The notes beneath the pieces were generated by a model, which saw nothing but the letters and a program-made list of their open reading frames with translations, did no database searches and had not been told where the DNA came from. The translations under genes were made by a program, and so were the position numbers. From positions 186,001 through 250,000 of the forward strand of contig NZ_CP060402.1 in assembly GCF_015040615.1 (NCBI RefSeq): a stretch of 64,000 bases of DNA, written 5' to 3'. The DNA is from Microbacterium sp. YJN-G (GTDB lineage Bacteria; Actinomycetota; Actinomycetes; Actinomycetales; Microbacteriaceae). This document shows, one piece after another, positions 25,152 through 32,807 of the stretch (positions are counted from its first letter, which is position 1; every line of letters starts with the position of its first letter).

Positions 25152-25745
25152 ATGACCAGCTACACGATCCCCAACGTGGTCACCTCGAACCCGCGCGGTG
25201 AGCGCATCATGGACGTCTACTCGTCCCTGCTGACCGAGCGGCTCGTCTACCTCGGCACGGGCATCGACGCCGGCGTCGCGAACACGCTCATCGCGCAGCT
25301 GCTGCACCTCGAGGCCGAGAATCACGAGCGCGGCATCCAGCTGTACATCAACAGCGAGGGCGGCGATCCGAGCGCGACGCTCGCCGTCTACGACACCATG
25401 CAGCACATCCGCCCCGCCGTCGCCACCACGTGCGTGGGCCAGGCGATCGGCGTCGCCGCCGTGCTGCTCGCCGCAGGGGCCCCGGGGACGCGTGCGGCCC
25501 TGCCGCACTCGCGCGTCGTGCTGCACCAGCCCGCCGCGCAGAACCGCGGCAGCATCCCCGACCTGATCCTGCAGGCCGACGAGGTGGTTCGGGTGCGAGG
25601 CGATCTGGAGCAGGCGCTGTCGCATCACACCGGGCGCCCGCTCGACGAGCTGCGCCGCGACACCGATCGCGACCGGGTGTTCACGGCGGCAGCCGCGCGG
25701 GACTACGGACTCATCGACGCGGTGCTCGAGCCCGGAGAACGCTGA
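25152..25745 (+). CDS. ClpP-like subunit lacking the catalytic serine
   Basis: A 197-residue ClpP homologue co-transcribed with the preceding gene. His125 (HSRVVLHQP) and the Asp region (LRRDTDRDRVFTAAAARDYGLID) are kept, but where ClpP has GQAAS the sequence reads GQAIG, putting Gly100 at the nucleophile position. It should therefore be non-proteolytic and act as a structural or regulatory partner in a mixed barrel, as in ClpP/ClpR assemblies of other organisms. The N-terminus (TSNPRGERIMDVYSSLLTERLVYLGTGID) is otherwise canonical. Confidence 0.9.
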   Translation: MTSYTIPNVVTSNPRGERIMDVYSSLLTERLVYLGTGIDAGVANTLIAQLLHLEAENHERGIQLYINSEGGDPSATLAVYDTMQHIRPAVATTCVGQAIGVAAVLLAAGAPGTRAALPHSRVVLHQPAAQNRGSIPDLILQADEVVRVRGDLEQALSHHTGRPLDELRRDTDRDRVFTAAAARDYGLIDAVLEPGER

Positions 25746-25794
25746 CAGGCCCGGATCGACGCCGGCACCGAGCCCCGAGCCCCGCGGCCGTCGC

Positions 25795-26163
25795 TCAGGC
25801 GACGAGCGCGTACGCGCCCTGCGTCGCCGCCCGGGTCGCCGCCGAGCGGCCAGACATCCGGCCCGCCGCCTGCAGCTGTTCGACGCGCTGCCCGTCGATC
25901 CACTGCTGCAGGTCGGTGGCGACGCCGATCGTGAGATCCAGCAGTGACAGCTCGAGTGCCCCGGCGACGGCGGCGAGCATCTCGCTCGAGGGCTCCTTCA
26001 TGCCCCGCTCCATCTCGGACAGGTACTGCGGCGAGACTCCGGCCGATCGGGCGGTGTCGGTCAGCCGCTCACCGCGTGCGTGGCGGGCCTGGCGCAGCCG
26101 GCGCCCGACGGCATCGCGCCAGAGCGGTTCGGGGGCGGGGCGGGGGCTGCGCACATCATCCAT
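25795..26163 (-). CDS. XRE-type regulator, ClgR/PopR-like
   Basis: A 122-residue protein with a helix-turn-helix at residues ~15-75 (LRQARHARGERLTDTARSAGVSPQYLSEMERGMKEPSSEMLAAVAGAL), very like actinobacterial ClgR/PopR regulators of clp genes. It ends GAYALVA, resembling the small hydrophobic C-terminal tags by which Streptomyces PopR and ClgR are fed to Clp proteases, so it may be a substrate of Clp and switch on its target when Clp is saturated. The ATG 26163 has TATCGT 6 nt upstream (leaderless). A 19-bp palindrome at 26203-26221 precedes it. Adjacent to, and convergent with, the clpP-like pair. Confidence 0.88.
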   Translation of the reverse strand: MDDVRSPRPAPEPLWRDAVGRRLRQARHARGERLTDTARSAGVSPQYLSEMERGMKEPSSEMLAAVAGALELSLLDLTIGVATDLQQWIDGQRVEQLQAAGRMSGRSAATRAATQGAYALVA

Positions 26164-26202
26164 GTCGTCACGATAGATCGACCGGTGTGCGCGGCGGCAG
26201 GC

Positions 26203-26221
26203 GTTCTGCTGACAGCAGAAC
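26203..26221. promoter_or_regulatory. Perfect 19-bp palindrome upstream of popR-like gene
   Basis: GTTCTGCTGACAGCAGAAC has 8-nt perfect arms around GAC. It lies about 40 nt in front of the regulator start codon and shares GCTGACAGC with the site before the clpP-like pair, so it is the best candidate for the regulator's own operator. Confidence 0.8.
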
Positions 26222-26362
26222 GGGCGATCTGGTCGCATCCCACAACTACGGCATCCAGTCTCACGTTTGATGAAACCTATTCCCACAATTCGCTTCAGCC
26301 GCGTTGCGGACCCGCCGTAGACTCCCGGGTGCGAAGACGCACACGACTTTCAGGAGGACGTC

Positions 26363-27526
26363 ATGGAACGCGACATCTACGACGAGGATCACGAGGCATT
26401 CCGCGACCTGGTCAGGGACTTCGTCAAGCGCTATGCCACCAACGAGAACATCGAGAAGTGGGATGCCGACGGCGAGATCGACCGCGACACAATGCTCGCG
26501 GCCGGTGAGGCCGGCATCATCGGCCTGTCGATCCCCGAGGAGTTCGGCGGCGCCGGGATGCTGCAGGACTACCGCTTCCGCGCCATCGTCAACGAAGAGG
26601 TCATCGGGGCCGGCGCCGGTTCGCTGGCCGGCGCCCTCGGTATCCAGGACGACCTGGCCGTGCCGTACCTCGTGCACATGGGCACGCAGGCCCAGAAGGA
26701 GAAGTGGCTGCCCCGCATGGCGACCGGCGAGATCCTCGGCGCCCTCGGCATGACCGACCCGGGTGCCGGCAGCGACCTGCGCGGCATCAAGACCCACGCC
26801 AAGAAGGTCGACGGCGGCTACATCCTCAACGGCGCCAAGACGTTCATCTCGTCGGGCAAGACCGCTGACATCGTCGTCACCTTCGTCAAGACCGGCGAGG
26901 GTGACCGCCCCGACGCGTTCAGCCTGCTGATCGTCGAGAACGGCATGGAGGGCTTCGAGCACGGCAAGAAGCTCAGCAAGATGGGCTTCCACGGCTGGGA
27001 CACCGCCGAGCTGAGTTTCACCGACGTCTTCGTGCCCGACGAGAACCTGATCGGCGGCAAGGAGGGTCTGGGCTTCATCCAGCTGATGATGAACCTGCCG
27101 CTCGAGCGCCTCTCGATCGCCGTGTCGGCCGCCGCGGCCACCGAGGCCGCACTGAAGTGGACCGTCGCCTACACCAAGGAGCGCGAGGCCTTCGGCGAGC
27201 GCGTGATCGACTTCCAGAACAGCCGCTTCCGCATCGCGGACATGGCGACCACGGTCGACGCGCTGTGGGCGTACGTCGACCGCGGCATGAAGCTCTACGC
27301 GGCATCCAAGCTCAGCGCCGAAGAGGCGGCGCAGCTGAAGTTCTGGGCGACCGAGCGCGAGTGGGAGGTGCTCGACATGGGCGTGCAGCTGCACGGCGGC
27401 TACGGCTACATCACCGAGTACCCGATCGCGCGCGCGTTCCTCGACGCCCGCGTGCACCGCATCTACGGTGGCACGAACGAGATCATGCGCGAGCTCGTCG
27501 GCCGTCAGATCGCCGGCAAGCGCTGA
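26363..27526 (+). CDS. Acyl-CoA dehydrogenase, long-chain type
   Basis: A 387-residue flavoprotein for the first oxidation of fatty acyl-CoA (or branched acyl-CoA) in beta-oxidation. N-terminal helical, middle beta (ALGMTDPGAGSDLRGIKTHA, residues ~127-147) and C-terminal helical domains are all present. The end reads RIYGGTNEIMRELVGRQI, with Gly where medium-chain enzymes have the catalytic Glu; the base is expected at Glu248 in LPLERLSIA, the position used by long-chain and isovaleryl enzymes. The start has a strong CAGGAGG site. A terminator (27542-27584) follows. Confidence 0.93.
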   Translation: MERDIYDEDHEAFRDLVRDFVKRYATNENIEKWDADGEIDRDTMLAAGEAGIIGLSIPEEFGGAGMLQDYRFRAIVNEEVIGAGAGSLAGALGIQDDLAVPYLVHMGTQAQKEKWLPRMATGEILGALGMTDPGAGSDLRGIKTHAKKVDGGYILNGAKTFISSGKTADIVVTFVKTGEGDRPDAFSLLIVENGMEGFEHGKKLSKMGFHGWDTAELSFTDVFVPDENLIGGKEGLGFIQLMMNLPLERLSIAVSAAAATEAALKWTVAYTKEREAFGERVIDFQNSRFRIADMATTVDALWAYVDRGMKLYAASKLSAEEAAQLKFWATEREWEVLDMGVQLHGGYGYITEYPIARAFLDARVHRIYGGTNEIMRELVGRQIAGKR

Positions 27527-27541
27527 CGACACCGGATCACA

Positions 27542-27584
27542 GAGGAGGCCGGCCCCGGATCACCGGAGCCGGCCTCCTCTTCTT
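27542..27584 (+). terminator. Rho-independent terminator after the acyl-CoA dehydrogenase gene
   Basis: GAGGAGGCCGGC (27542-27553) pairs perfectly with GCCGGCCTCCTC (27568-27579) across a 14-nt loop, followed by TTCTT. The stop codon is 16 nt upstream. Confidence 0.88.
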
Positions 27585-27682
27585 GTCCGCATCCCCATAT
27601 GCGGTTGAGAGCTGCGTGCCCCGGGGCCGCAGGTGGGCTCGTGCCCCTCAGCGGGAGCCCACCTGCACGGGCGATCGCAGCC

Positions 27683-28099
27683 CTACTTCGTCAGCGCCGT
27701 CATGTAGATGCCGATCAGCTGGTCGATGTACTTCGCGAAGAAGTGGTCGATGCCCTTCGAGTCGTCGATGAGCTTGGCAGTGGATGTGCTCTTCGGCAGC
27801 GTGAACCGCGTGAACAGCGCGAAGCTGTCGGGAAGGCCCTGCGCCTCGGCCTCTGCCAGCGCCCACTGCGTCTGCGTCTCGTTCAGCGCGGGTACCCCGA
27901 GCATCCCGGGGGCCTCGGCGAGCAGGTCGGCGACGGTCAGGACGTACCAGTTGCCCGAGTGCGCCGCGCCCACCGTGCCCTGTGCGGAGCGGTTGACGAC
28001 GTAGCACTCGTGGGCCGATGCCGCCCCGGCGCCGGCGAACACGAGCCCGACGCTGAGCGTCGCGGCGGCCGCCGCGGTGGTGATGGATCTGCGAATCAT
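27683..28099 (-). CDS. Secreted hypothetical protein, 138 aa
   Basis: Begins MIRRSITTAAAAATLSVGLVFAGAGAASAHEC, a typical Sec signal peptide with an AxA cleavage site near residue 29. The mature ~110 residues start with HECYVVNRSAQGTVGAAHSGNWYVL and include helices (LTVADLLAEA, TQWALAEAEAQGL) and the end FFAKYIDQLIGIYMTALTK; only one cysteine is seen. I recognise it only as an uncharacterised actinobacterial exported family. The ATG 28099 has GGGGAC in front. It is divergent from the AraC-type gene. Confidence 0.8.
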   Translation of the reverse strand: MIRRSITTAAAAATLSVGLVFAGAGAASAHECYVVNRSAQGTVGAAHSGNWYVLTVADLLAEAPGMLGVPALNETQTQWALAEAEAQGLPDSFALFTRFTLPKSTSTAKLIDDSKGIDHFFAKYIDQLIGIYMTALTK

Positions 28100-28256
28100 G
28101 ATGTCCCCAATCGTCCGGGCTCTGCCCGGATCATCGTGATGGCGGAGAGTCCGCCGCGACACAGCTTGATGCCCCCGGATGCCGGTCTCCAGGACGCCCG
28201 CGCACTCGTGTTGTCCTGGGGGACACATTGCGGCGGCGCGGCGCTAGGATATCGGC

Positions 28257-29231
28257 ATGCTGGGGGCTGTTGACCGCTCCTACACGACGTCGGGTCTTCG
28301 TGCGGAGCGGCAGTTCGACGCGTGGCGCGGCATCGTCGCCGATGCCTTCGTGCCGGTCGAGGTGGACAGCGGTGCGGCCGACGCGGGGCGTGGCTTCACC
28401 GCCGACTGCCATGTGCGCACGGTCGGTGATCTCGCCGTCTCGTGGATGCGGTCCGCATCGCAGCAGGTGCGCCGCACCGAGGCGCACACGGCGCGCACCC
28501 CCAGCGGCCTGTACTTCCTGAACCTCCCCCTCGACCTCGGATCCACGATCCATCAGGACGGACGCATCGCCCAGCTGCGACCGGGTGATTTCGCGATCAT
28601 CGACGCCGACCGGCCGTTCTGTCTCGAGTTCGACGGCGATTTCACGCAGATCTCGCTGGCGATCCCGAAGACCGCGCTGCAGGATGCGATGGTCGACGCG
28701 GATGCCGTGACCGCCATCACGATCCCGGGCGACGACGGCGTCGGCGCACTCGCCGCCTCGACCTTCAGCGGGCTCGCCTCGTACGTCGGTGCGATCGACG
28801 GTCGCGTGGTCGACGCGGTGGCCATGCACGTCATCGGCCTGCTCGCCGCGGCACTCGATGCGCGCGCACCGGCGCCCGTCGCACGCCGCGCGATGCTGTA
28901 CGGCGAGATCCTGAATGAGATCGAGCGGCACTACCACGAGCCCGACCTGACGCTGACCGACGTCGCCAGGAGCATCTCGATCTCGCCGAGCTACGCCACG
29001 AAGCTGCTCGCCGAGAACGGCACGAGCTTCGGACGCAGGCTGATGGCGCGTCGCCTCGACCACGCTTGGACCCTGCTGGTGCGCGAGCGGCGCAGCAGCA
29101 TCACCGACATCGCCATCCTCTGCGGATTCAACGACCCGGCACACTTCGCGCGCGCCTTCCGCGCGCGCTTCGGCATGGCACCCAGCGACCGCAGGCGGGT
29201 GCCGGATGACCACGGGCGGAGTCTGCGCTGA
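28257..29231 (+). CDS. AraC family transcriptional regulator
   Basis: A 324-residue protein with an N-terminal AraC-binding-like domain (residues ~20-200, with LRPGDFAIIDADRPFCLEFDG) and a C-terminal double helix-turn-helix (LTLTDVARSISISPSYATKLLAENGTSF and SSITDIAILCGFNDPAHFARAFRARFGMAPSDRRR). The layout matches the NahR/OruR-like group that senses small organic acids. The start ATG follows TAGGAT (28245-28250) by 6 nt, so it is probably leaderless. Its target is not obvious; the divergent secreted gene is possible. Confidence 0.9.
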   Translation: MLGAVDRSYTTSGLRAERQFDAWRGIVADAFVPVEVDSGAADAGRGFTADCHVRTVGDLAVSWMRSASQQVRRTEAHTARTPSGLYFLNLPLDLGSTIHQDGRIAQLRPGDFAIIDADRPFCLEFDGDFTQISLAIPKTALQDAMVDADAVTAITIPGDDGVGALAASTFSGLASYVGAIDGRVVDAVAMHVIGLLAAALDARAPAPVARRAMLYGEILNEIERHYHEPDLTLTDVARSISISPSYATKLLAENGTSFGRRLMARRLDHAWTLLVRERRSSITDIAILCGFNDPAHFARAFRARFGMAPSDRRRVPDDHGRSLR

Positions 29232-29249
29232 CGGCACCCGACGCCGTCG

Positions 29250-30095
29250 TCAGACGAGCCTCCACGGGAAGGTCAGAGCGAAGATCGTCGCGGATGCCGC
29301 GAGCATGATCGCGATGAAGACGACATCGCGCGCACGGAAGGGAACGGGATGCCGTTCGGTGCGGGTCGGATGCGCGCCGAAGGCGCGGGCGTCGATGGCC
29401 AGCGCCACCCGTTCGGCGTGCCGGATCGCCCCCGCCAGCAGCGGCACGATGTATCCCCAGCCGCGCGCCAGTCGCGCGATCGGGCCGCGCCCGCCCCAGA
29501 GCCCGCGGGATCCGTGTCCGCGCACCCGGTGCGCCGCCCGGATGACGGCCAGCTCGTGGCCGAACCGCGGCACGAAGCGGTAGGCGGCCAGGGCCGTGTA
29601 GCCGATCCGGTACGGCACCCGCAGCTGCGCGATCGCGGCGCGCACCAGGTCGGGCCCGGTGGTGCTGAGCCCCGGCACCAGCGCGAGCGCGACGATCGCC
29701 GCGAGCCGCAGCGCGGTCGCGAGCCCCACCTGCAGGGCGCCGGCGAACAGCGTCCACCCGCCGATCCGCAGTACCGCGGCGGTGCCGGAGACGGCCTCGG
29801 CATCCACCCACACCGAGAACCCGAGGGTGAGGACGAACACGGCCGCCGGCAGCGCGAGCAGCAGCGCCACCACGGGGGCCGTGAGACGGCATCCGGTGAG
29901 GATCAGCGCGTAGGCGAGCACGAGGAAGACGGCGGGCGTGACCAGGTCGCGCACGAACACCAGCAGCAGCACCGCCGGTGCGATCGCGGCGAGCTTGGCC
30001 AGCGGATTGAGGTGGTGCAGGAAGTGCCGGGCGGATGCCGCGACCGGCGCGTACGGGTCGGCGACGGCGATGCCCGAGGTCGGGGTGGTGGTCAT
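29250..30095 (-). CDS. ECF transporter T component (EcfT/YkoC-like)
   Basis: A 281-residue membrane protein with 5-6 hydrophobic segments, coupling the ATPases to the substrate protein of an energy-coupling-factor importer. The two cytoplasmic coupling motifs of EcfT are seen as VIRAAHRVRG and ALAIDARAFG. The N-terminus is cytoplasmic and proline-rich. Its ATG overlaps the end of the ATPase gene (ATGA), giving the gene order S, A-A, T on the minus strand, as in Bacillus ykoE-ykoD-ykoC. Confidence 0.92.
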   Translation of the reverse strand: MTTTPTSGIAVADPYAPVAASARHFLHHLNPLAKLAAIAPAVLLLVFVRDLVTPAVFLVLAYALILTGCRLTAPVVALLLALPAAVFVLTLGFSVWVDAEAVSGTAAVLRIGGWTLFAGALQVGLATALRLAAIVALALVPGLSTTGPDLVRAAIAQLRVPYRIGYTALAAYRFVPRFGHELAVIRAAHRVRGHGSRGLWGGRGPIARLARGWGYIVPLLAGAIRHAERVALAIDARAFGAHPTRTERHPVPFRARDVVFIAIMLAASATIFALTFPWRLV

Positions 30096-31822
30096 CGCCC
30101 CTCCTCGGAGAGCAGGCTGCGCAGCTGCGGCGGCAGGGCGCGGTGCAGCGGCGGCAGCCGCAGACCCGCCTCGTCGAACAGCCCGTCGCTCGCGAACAGG
30201 GTGCGGGTGTCGCCTGCGGCGTGCACGCGTCCCTCGGCGAGCACCACCATGTGGGTGGAGTGCTCGGCCACGAGCTGCAGATCGTGCGTGACGATCACGA
30301 TCGTGGTCCCCTCGTCACGCAGGTCCCGCAGCAGCCGCAGCAGCTCGGTCGCGCGGGCCCGATCCTGCCCGAACGTGGGTTCGTCGAGCGCGAGCACCCG
30401 GGGCCGGGTGATCAGCGCGGTGCCCACCGACAGCCGGCGCTTCTCGCCACCGGAGAGCAGGAACGGGTGCACACCGGCCTTGTGCGCCAGGCCGAACCGT
30501 TCGAGCATCTCGCCGACGCGCGACGACACCTCGTCCTCGGGCATGCGGCGCAGTCGCAGCCCGTGCGCCAGCTCGTCGAACACCGTGTGCGAGATGAACT
30601 GGTGCTCGGGGTTCTGGAACACGAACCCGACCTGCGCGGCCAGGTCGCGGGGGGATGCCGTGGCCGGGTCGAGCCCGTCGATGCTCACCTGCCGCCGGGG
30701 CGGGGGCTGCACCCCCGCGATGGCCTGGATGAGCGTGGTCTTGCCGACACCGTTGGCGCCGACGATCGCCGTCAGGGATCCGGCCGGGATGTCGAGGTCG
30801 ATGCCGTGCAGCACCTCGGTGCGCCCGCGGCGCACGGTCAGGCCGCGTGCACGGATGAGGGCGGTGCCGTGACCGGCGGTGGGGTCGTCGCCCGCGGACG
30901 GGTCGCCTGTGGGGTCGGCATCCGGTGTATCGGCATCCGGAGCGAGGGGCCGGTCGTGCAGCCGCGCGGGCAGCGCGGCAGCCAGCTCCTCCGGGGTGAG
31001 CGGGAGAGGCGCGGAAGCGGGCAGGATGCCGCGCTCGCGCAGCATCCGCGCCGCCAGCATCGCCGACGGAAGCCACACGCCCATCGCGACCAGCTCGTCG
31101 GCGTGCTGCCGCAGCACCTCGGCGACCGGGCCGTCGAACGCCAGCCGGCCGTCGTGGTCGAGCACCAGCACGCGGTGCGCGAAGCGCATCGCCGCGTCGA
31201 GGTTGTGCTCCACCAGCACGATGGCGCGGTCGCCATCCGCGACGAGGTCGCCCAGCGCGGCGTAGACGTCGTCGATGCCGCGCGGGTCGAGGTTCGCGGT
31301 CGGCTCGTCGAGCACGATCAGCGACGACCCCATCGCCAGCGCGCAGGCGATCGCGAGGCGCTGGCGCCCGCCGCCCGAGAGCCGGTCGGGGTTCCAGGTG
31401 CGGCACTGCCACAGCCCCACCCGGCGCAGGGCGCGCTCGGCGCGCTCGAGCACCTCGGAGACCGGCAGCAGCAGATTCTCCAGCGCGAAGGCGACCTCGT
31501 CGAGCACGGTGCCCGTGACCAGCTGCGCATCCGGGTCCTGGAACACCATCGCCACGTCGGTGCTCAGCGCCGCCACCGGCGTGCTGACGGTGTCGCGCCC
31601 GTTCACCTCGACCGTACCGGCGACCTCGGCGGGCACCGACTGCGGGATCAGCCCGTTGAACGAGAGCGTGAGCGTCGACTTGCCCGATCCGCTCGGCCCC
31701 AGCACGAGCACGACCTCGCCCGGGGCGATGTCGAACGAGGCGTCACGTGGGGTCGGATGCGCCGCATCGGCGTGGGTGAGCGAGAGGTCACGCACGCGAA
31801 GCAGGGGTGCAGTCGGGTGCAC
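30092..31822 (-). CDS. ECF transporter fused double ATPase (YkoD-like)
   Basis: A 576-residue fusion of two ABC domains. First: Walker A GPSGSGKST (~residue 44), signature LSGGGRQRLA, Walker B LIVLDEPTANLD. Second: GANGVGKTT (~residue 350), signature LSGGEKRRLS, VLALDEPTFGQD. The linker (residues ~285-330) is Pro/Asp-rich. It provides both EcfA subunits in one chain. The GTG start at 31822 has only a weak site; a pair of CCTAACTT repeats and a possible TACTGA -10 lie upstream, so it may have its own promoter besides that of the S-component gene. Confidence 0.93.
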   Translation of the reverse strand: MHPTAPLLRVRDLSLTHADAAHPTPRDASFDIAPGEVVLVLGPSGSGKSTLTLSFNGLIPQSVPAEVAGTVEVNGRDTVSTPVAALSTDVAMVFQDPDAQLVTGTVLDEVAFALENLLLPVSEVLERAERALRRVGLWQCRTWNPDRLSGGGRQRLAIACALAMGSSLIVLDEPTANLDPRGIDDVYAALGDLVADGDRAIVLVEHNLDAAMRFAHRVLVLDHDGRLAFDGPVAEVLRQHADELVAMGVWLPSAMLAARMLRERGILPASAPLPLTPEELAAALPARLHDRPLAPDADTPDADPTGDPSAGDDPTAGHGTALIRARGLTVRRGRTEVLHGIDLDIPAGSLTAIVGANGVGKTTLIQAIAGVQPPPRRQVSIDGLDPATASPRDLAAQVGFVFQNPEHQFISHTVFDELAHGLRLRRMPEDEVSSRVGEMLERFGLAHKAGVHPFLLSGGEKRRLSVGTALITRPRVLALDEPTFGQDRARATELLRLLRDLRDEGTTIVIVTHDLQLVAEHSTHMVVLAEGRVHAAGDTRTLFASDGLFDEAGLRLPPLHRALPPQLRSLLSEEGR

Positions 31823-31852
31823 GCTGGACCTCGGGTCGGCGATCAGTACACC

Positions 31853-31875
31853 CCTAACTTAGCCGCGCCTAACTT
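31853..31875. promoter_or_regulatory. Direct repeat in front of the ECF ATPase gene
   Basis: CCTAACTT occurs at 31853-31860 and 31868-31875. On the minus strand this reads AAGTTAGG-N7-AAGTTAGG and sits over the -35 region of a possible promoter. It matches a DtxR/IdeR iron box at about 13 of 19 positions, too weak to claim iron control. Confidence 0.35.
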
Positions 31876-31939
31876 CGTGCGCGGCATCCGGGTGTCTCCT
31901 GAGGTCTCCCGAGGTCTCCCGGCGAGGCGGGGTGCGCGG

Positions 31940-32482
31940 TCAGCGGCGGATGACGCCCGCCCGGCGAAGCCCGCCGCCGACCCCGAGTCCGACGATCGTC
32001 CACACCACCGGACCGAGCACGAAGAGCACGACGAACAGCACACCCGCCCACGCCGGGAGGGTCGAGACGTCGAAGGCGAACCACAGCGGGATGGCGAGTG
32101 CCACGCCCGTCACGGCGGCCGAGAGCAGGAACCGCCACGACTCCCAGTGGCGGTAGCGCAGCAGCGCCGAGACGCCCTCCTGCATCCCGCCGAACACGAC
32201 GGCCGCGAGCAGGTAGCGGCCGGTCATCGCGGGCACGAACGCCAGGGAGATCAGCGCGGCGACGGCGTGCGTGATGAGCGCGACCCACGGCGCGCGCAGC
32301 ACCTGCTGTGCGATGACGCCGGGCAGTGCGTGGAAGCCGAGCACGAGGCCGTACAGCGGGATCGCACCCATGGCGACGATGAGATGCATCGGCGCCCACA
32401 GGGCGCTGACGATGCCGGTCGCCACACCGACTGCGGCGCAGATCAGCAGCACGCGGGTCGTCAGGACGGAGCGCTTGAGCAC
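31940..32482 (-). CDS. ECF transporter S component (YkoE-like)
   Basis: A 180-residue protein with about six hydrophobic segments, the substrate-binding membrane subunit of the ECF importer encoded downstream. The segment with GFHALPGVIAQQVLRAPWVALITHAVAAL and GGMQEGVSALLRYRHWESW resembles the YkoE family (hydroxymethylpyrimidine/thiamine precursor uptake), but similarity is by eye and no TPP riboswitch is visible. The GTG 32482 start has TAGGCT 6 nt upstream on its strand (leaderless). Confidence 0.78.
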   Translation of the reverse strand: MLKRSVLTTRVLLICAAVGVATGIVSALWAPMHLIVAMGAIPLYGLVLGFHALPGVIAQQVLRAPWVALITHAVAALISLAFVPAMTGRYLLAAVVFGGMQEGVSALLRYRHWESWRFLLSAAVTGVALAIPLWFAFDVSTLPAWAGVLFVVLFVLGPVVWTIVGLGVGGGLRRAGVIRR

Positions 32483-32807
32483 CCGTCCAGCCTATCGGCG
32501 GGCGGATGCCGCGAGCCGGGCCGGCGCCGGAAGAATACGACGTTCGTGCCGGGCCCGTGCGGGCGTCCGTACCGGGGCCGGGCCGGCATCCGGGCCGGTG
32601 CTCGCGACTGGACCTTCCGCGAGGGCCGATTCGACCTCCTTCCAGGGCGGATCCGACCTTCCGGCGGGTGCGCTGGACGTCCGGACAGAGCCGAGTTCGA
32701 CCTTGCGGAAGGCGCGCGGCCGGTGCCTGGCAAGTGCCCCGGGTTGCCACTACGGTGAGCGTCGTCGTGCGGCAAAGACGTCGCACCTCGACCATCGGGA
32801 GACACGC
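32483..32807. other. Intergenic region between ECF S component and subtilase
   Basis: This 325-nt divergent spacer holds the leaderless promoter of the ECF S gene (TAGGCT, minus strand, 32489-32494). On the plus side there are three diverged copies of a GCCGA-TTCGACCT-like motif near 32625-32705, and a possible TACGGT -10 about 55 nt before the protease start. I see no coding potential or riboswitch. Confidence 0.5.

Noticed and set aside
32483..32600. TPP riboswitch upstream of the YkoE-like gene
   Set aside because: No CTGAGA/ACYTGA core is present, and the gene start lies 6 nt behind its -10 element, leaving no leader.
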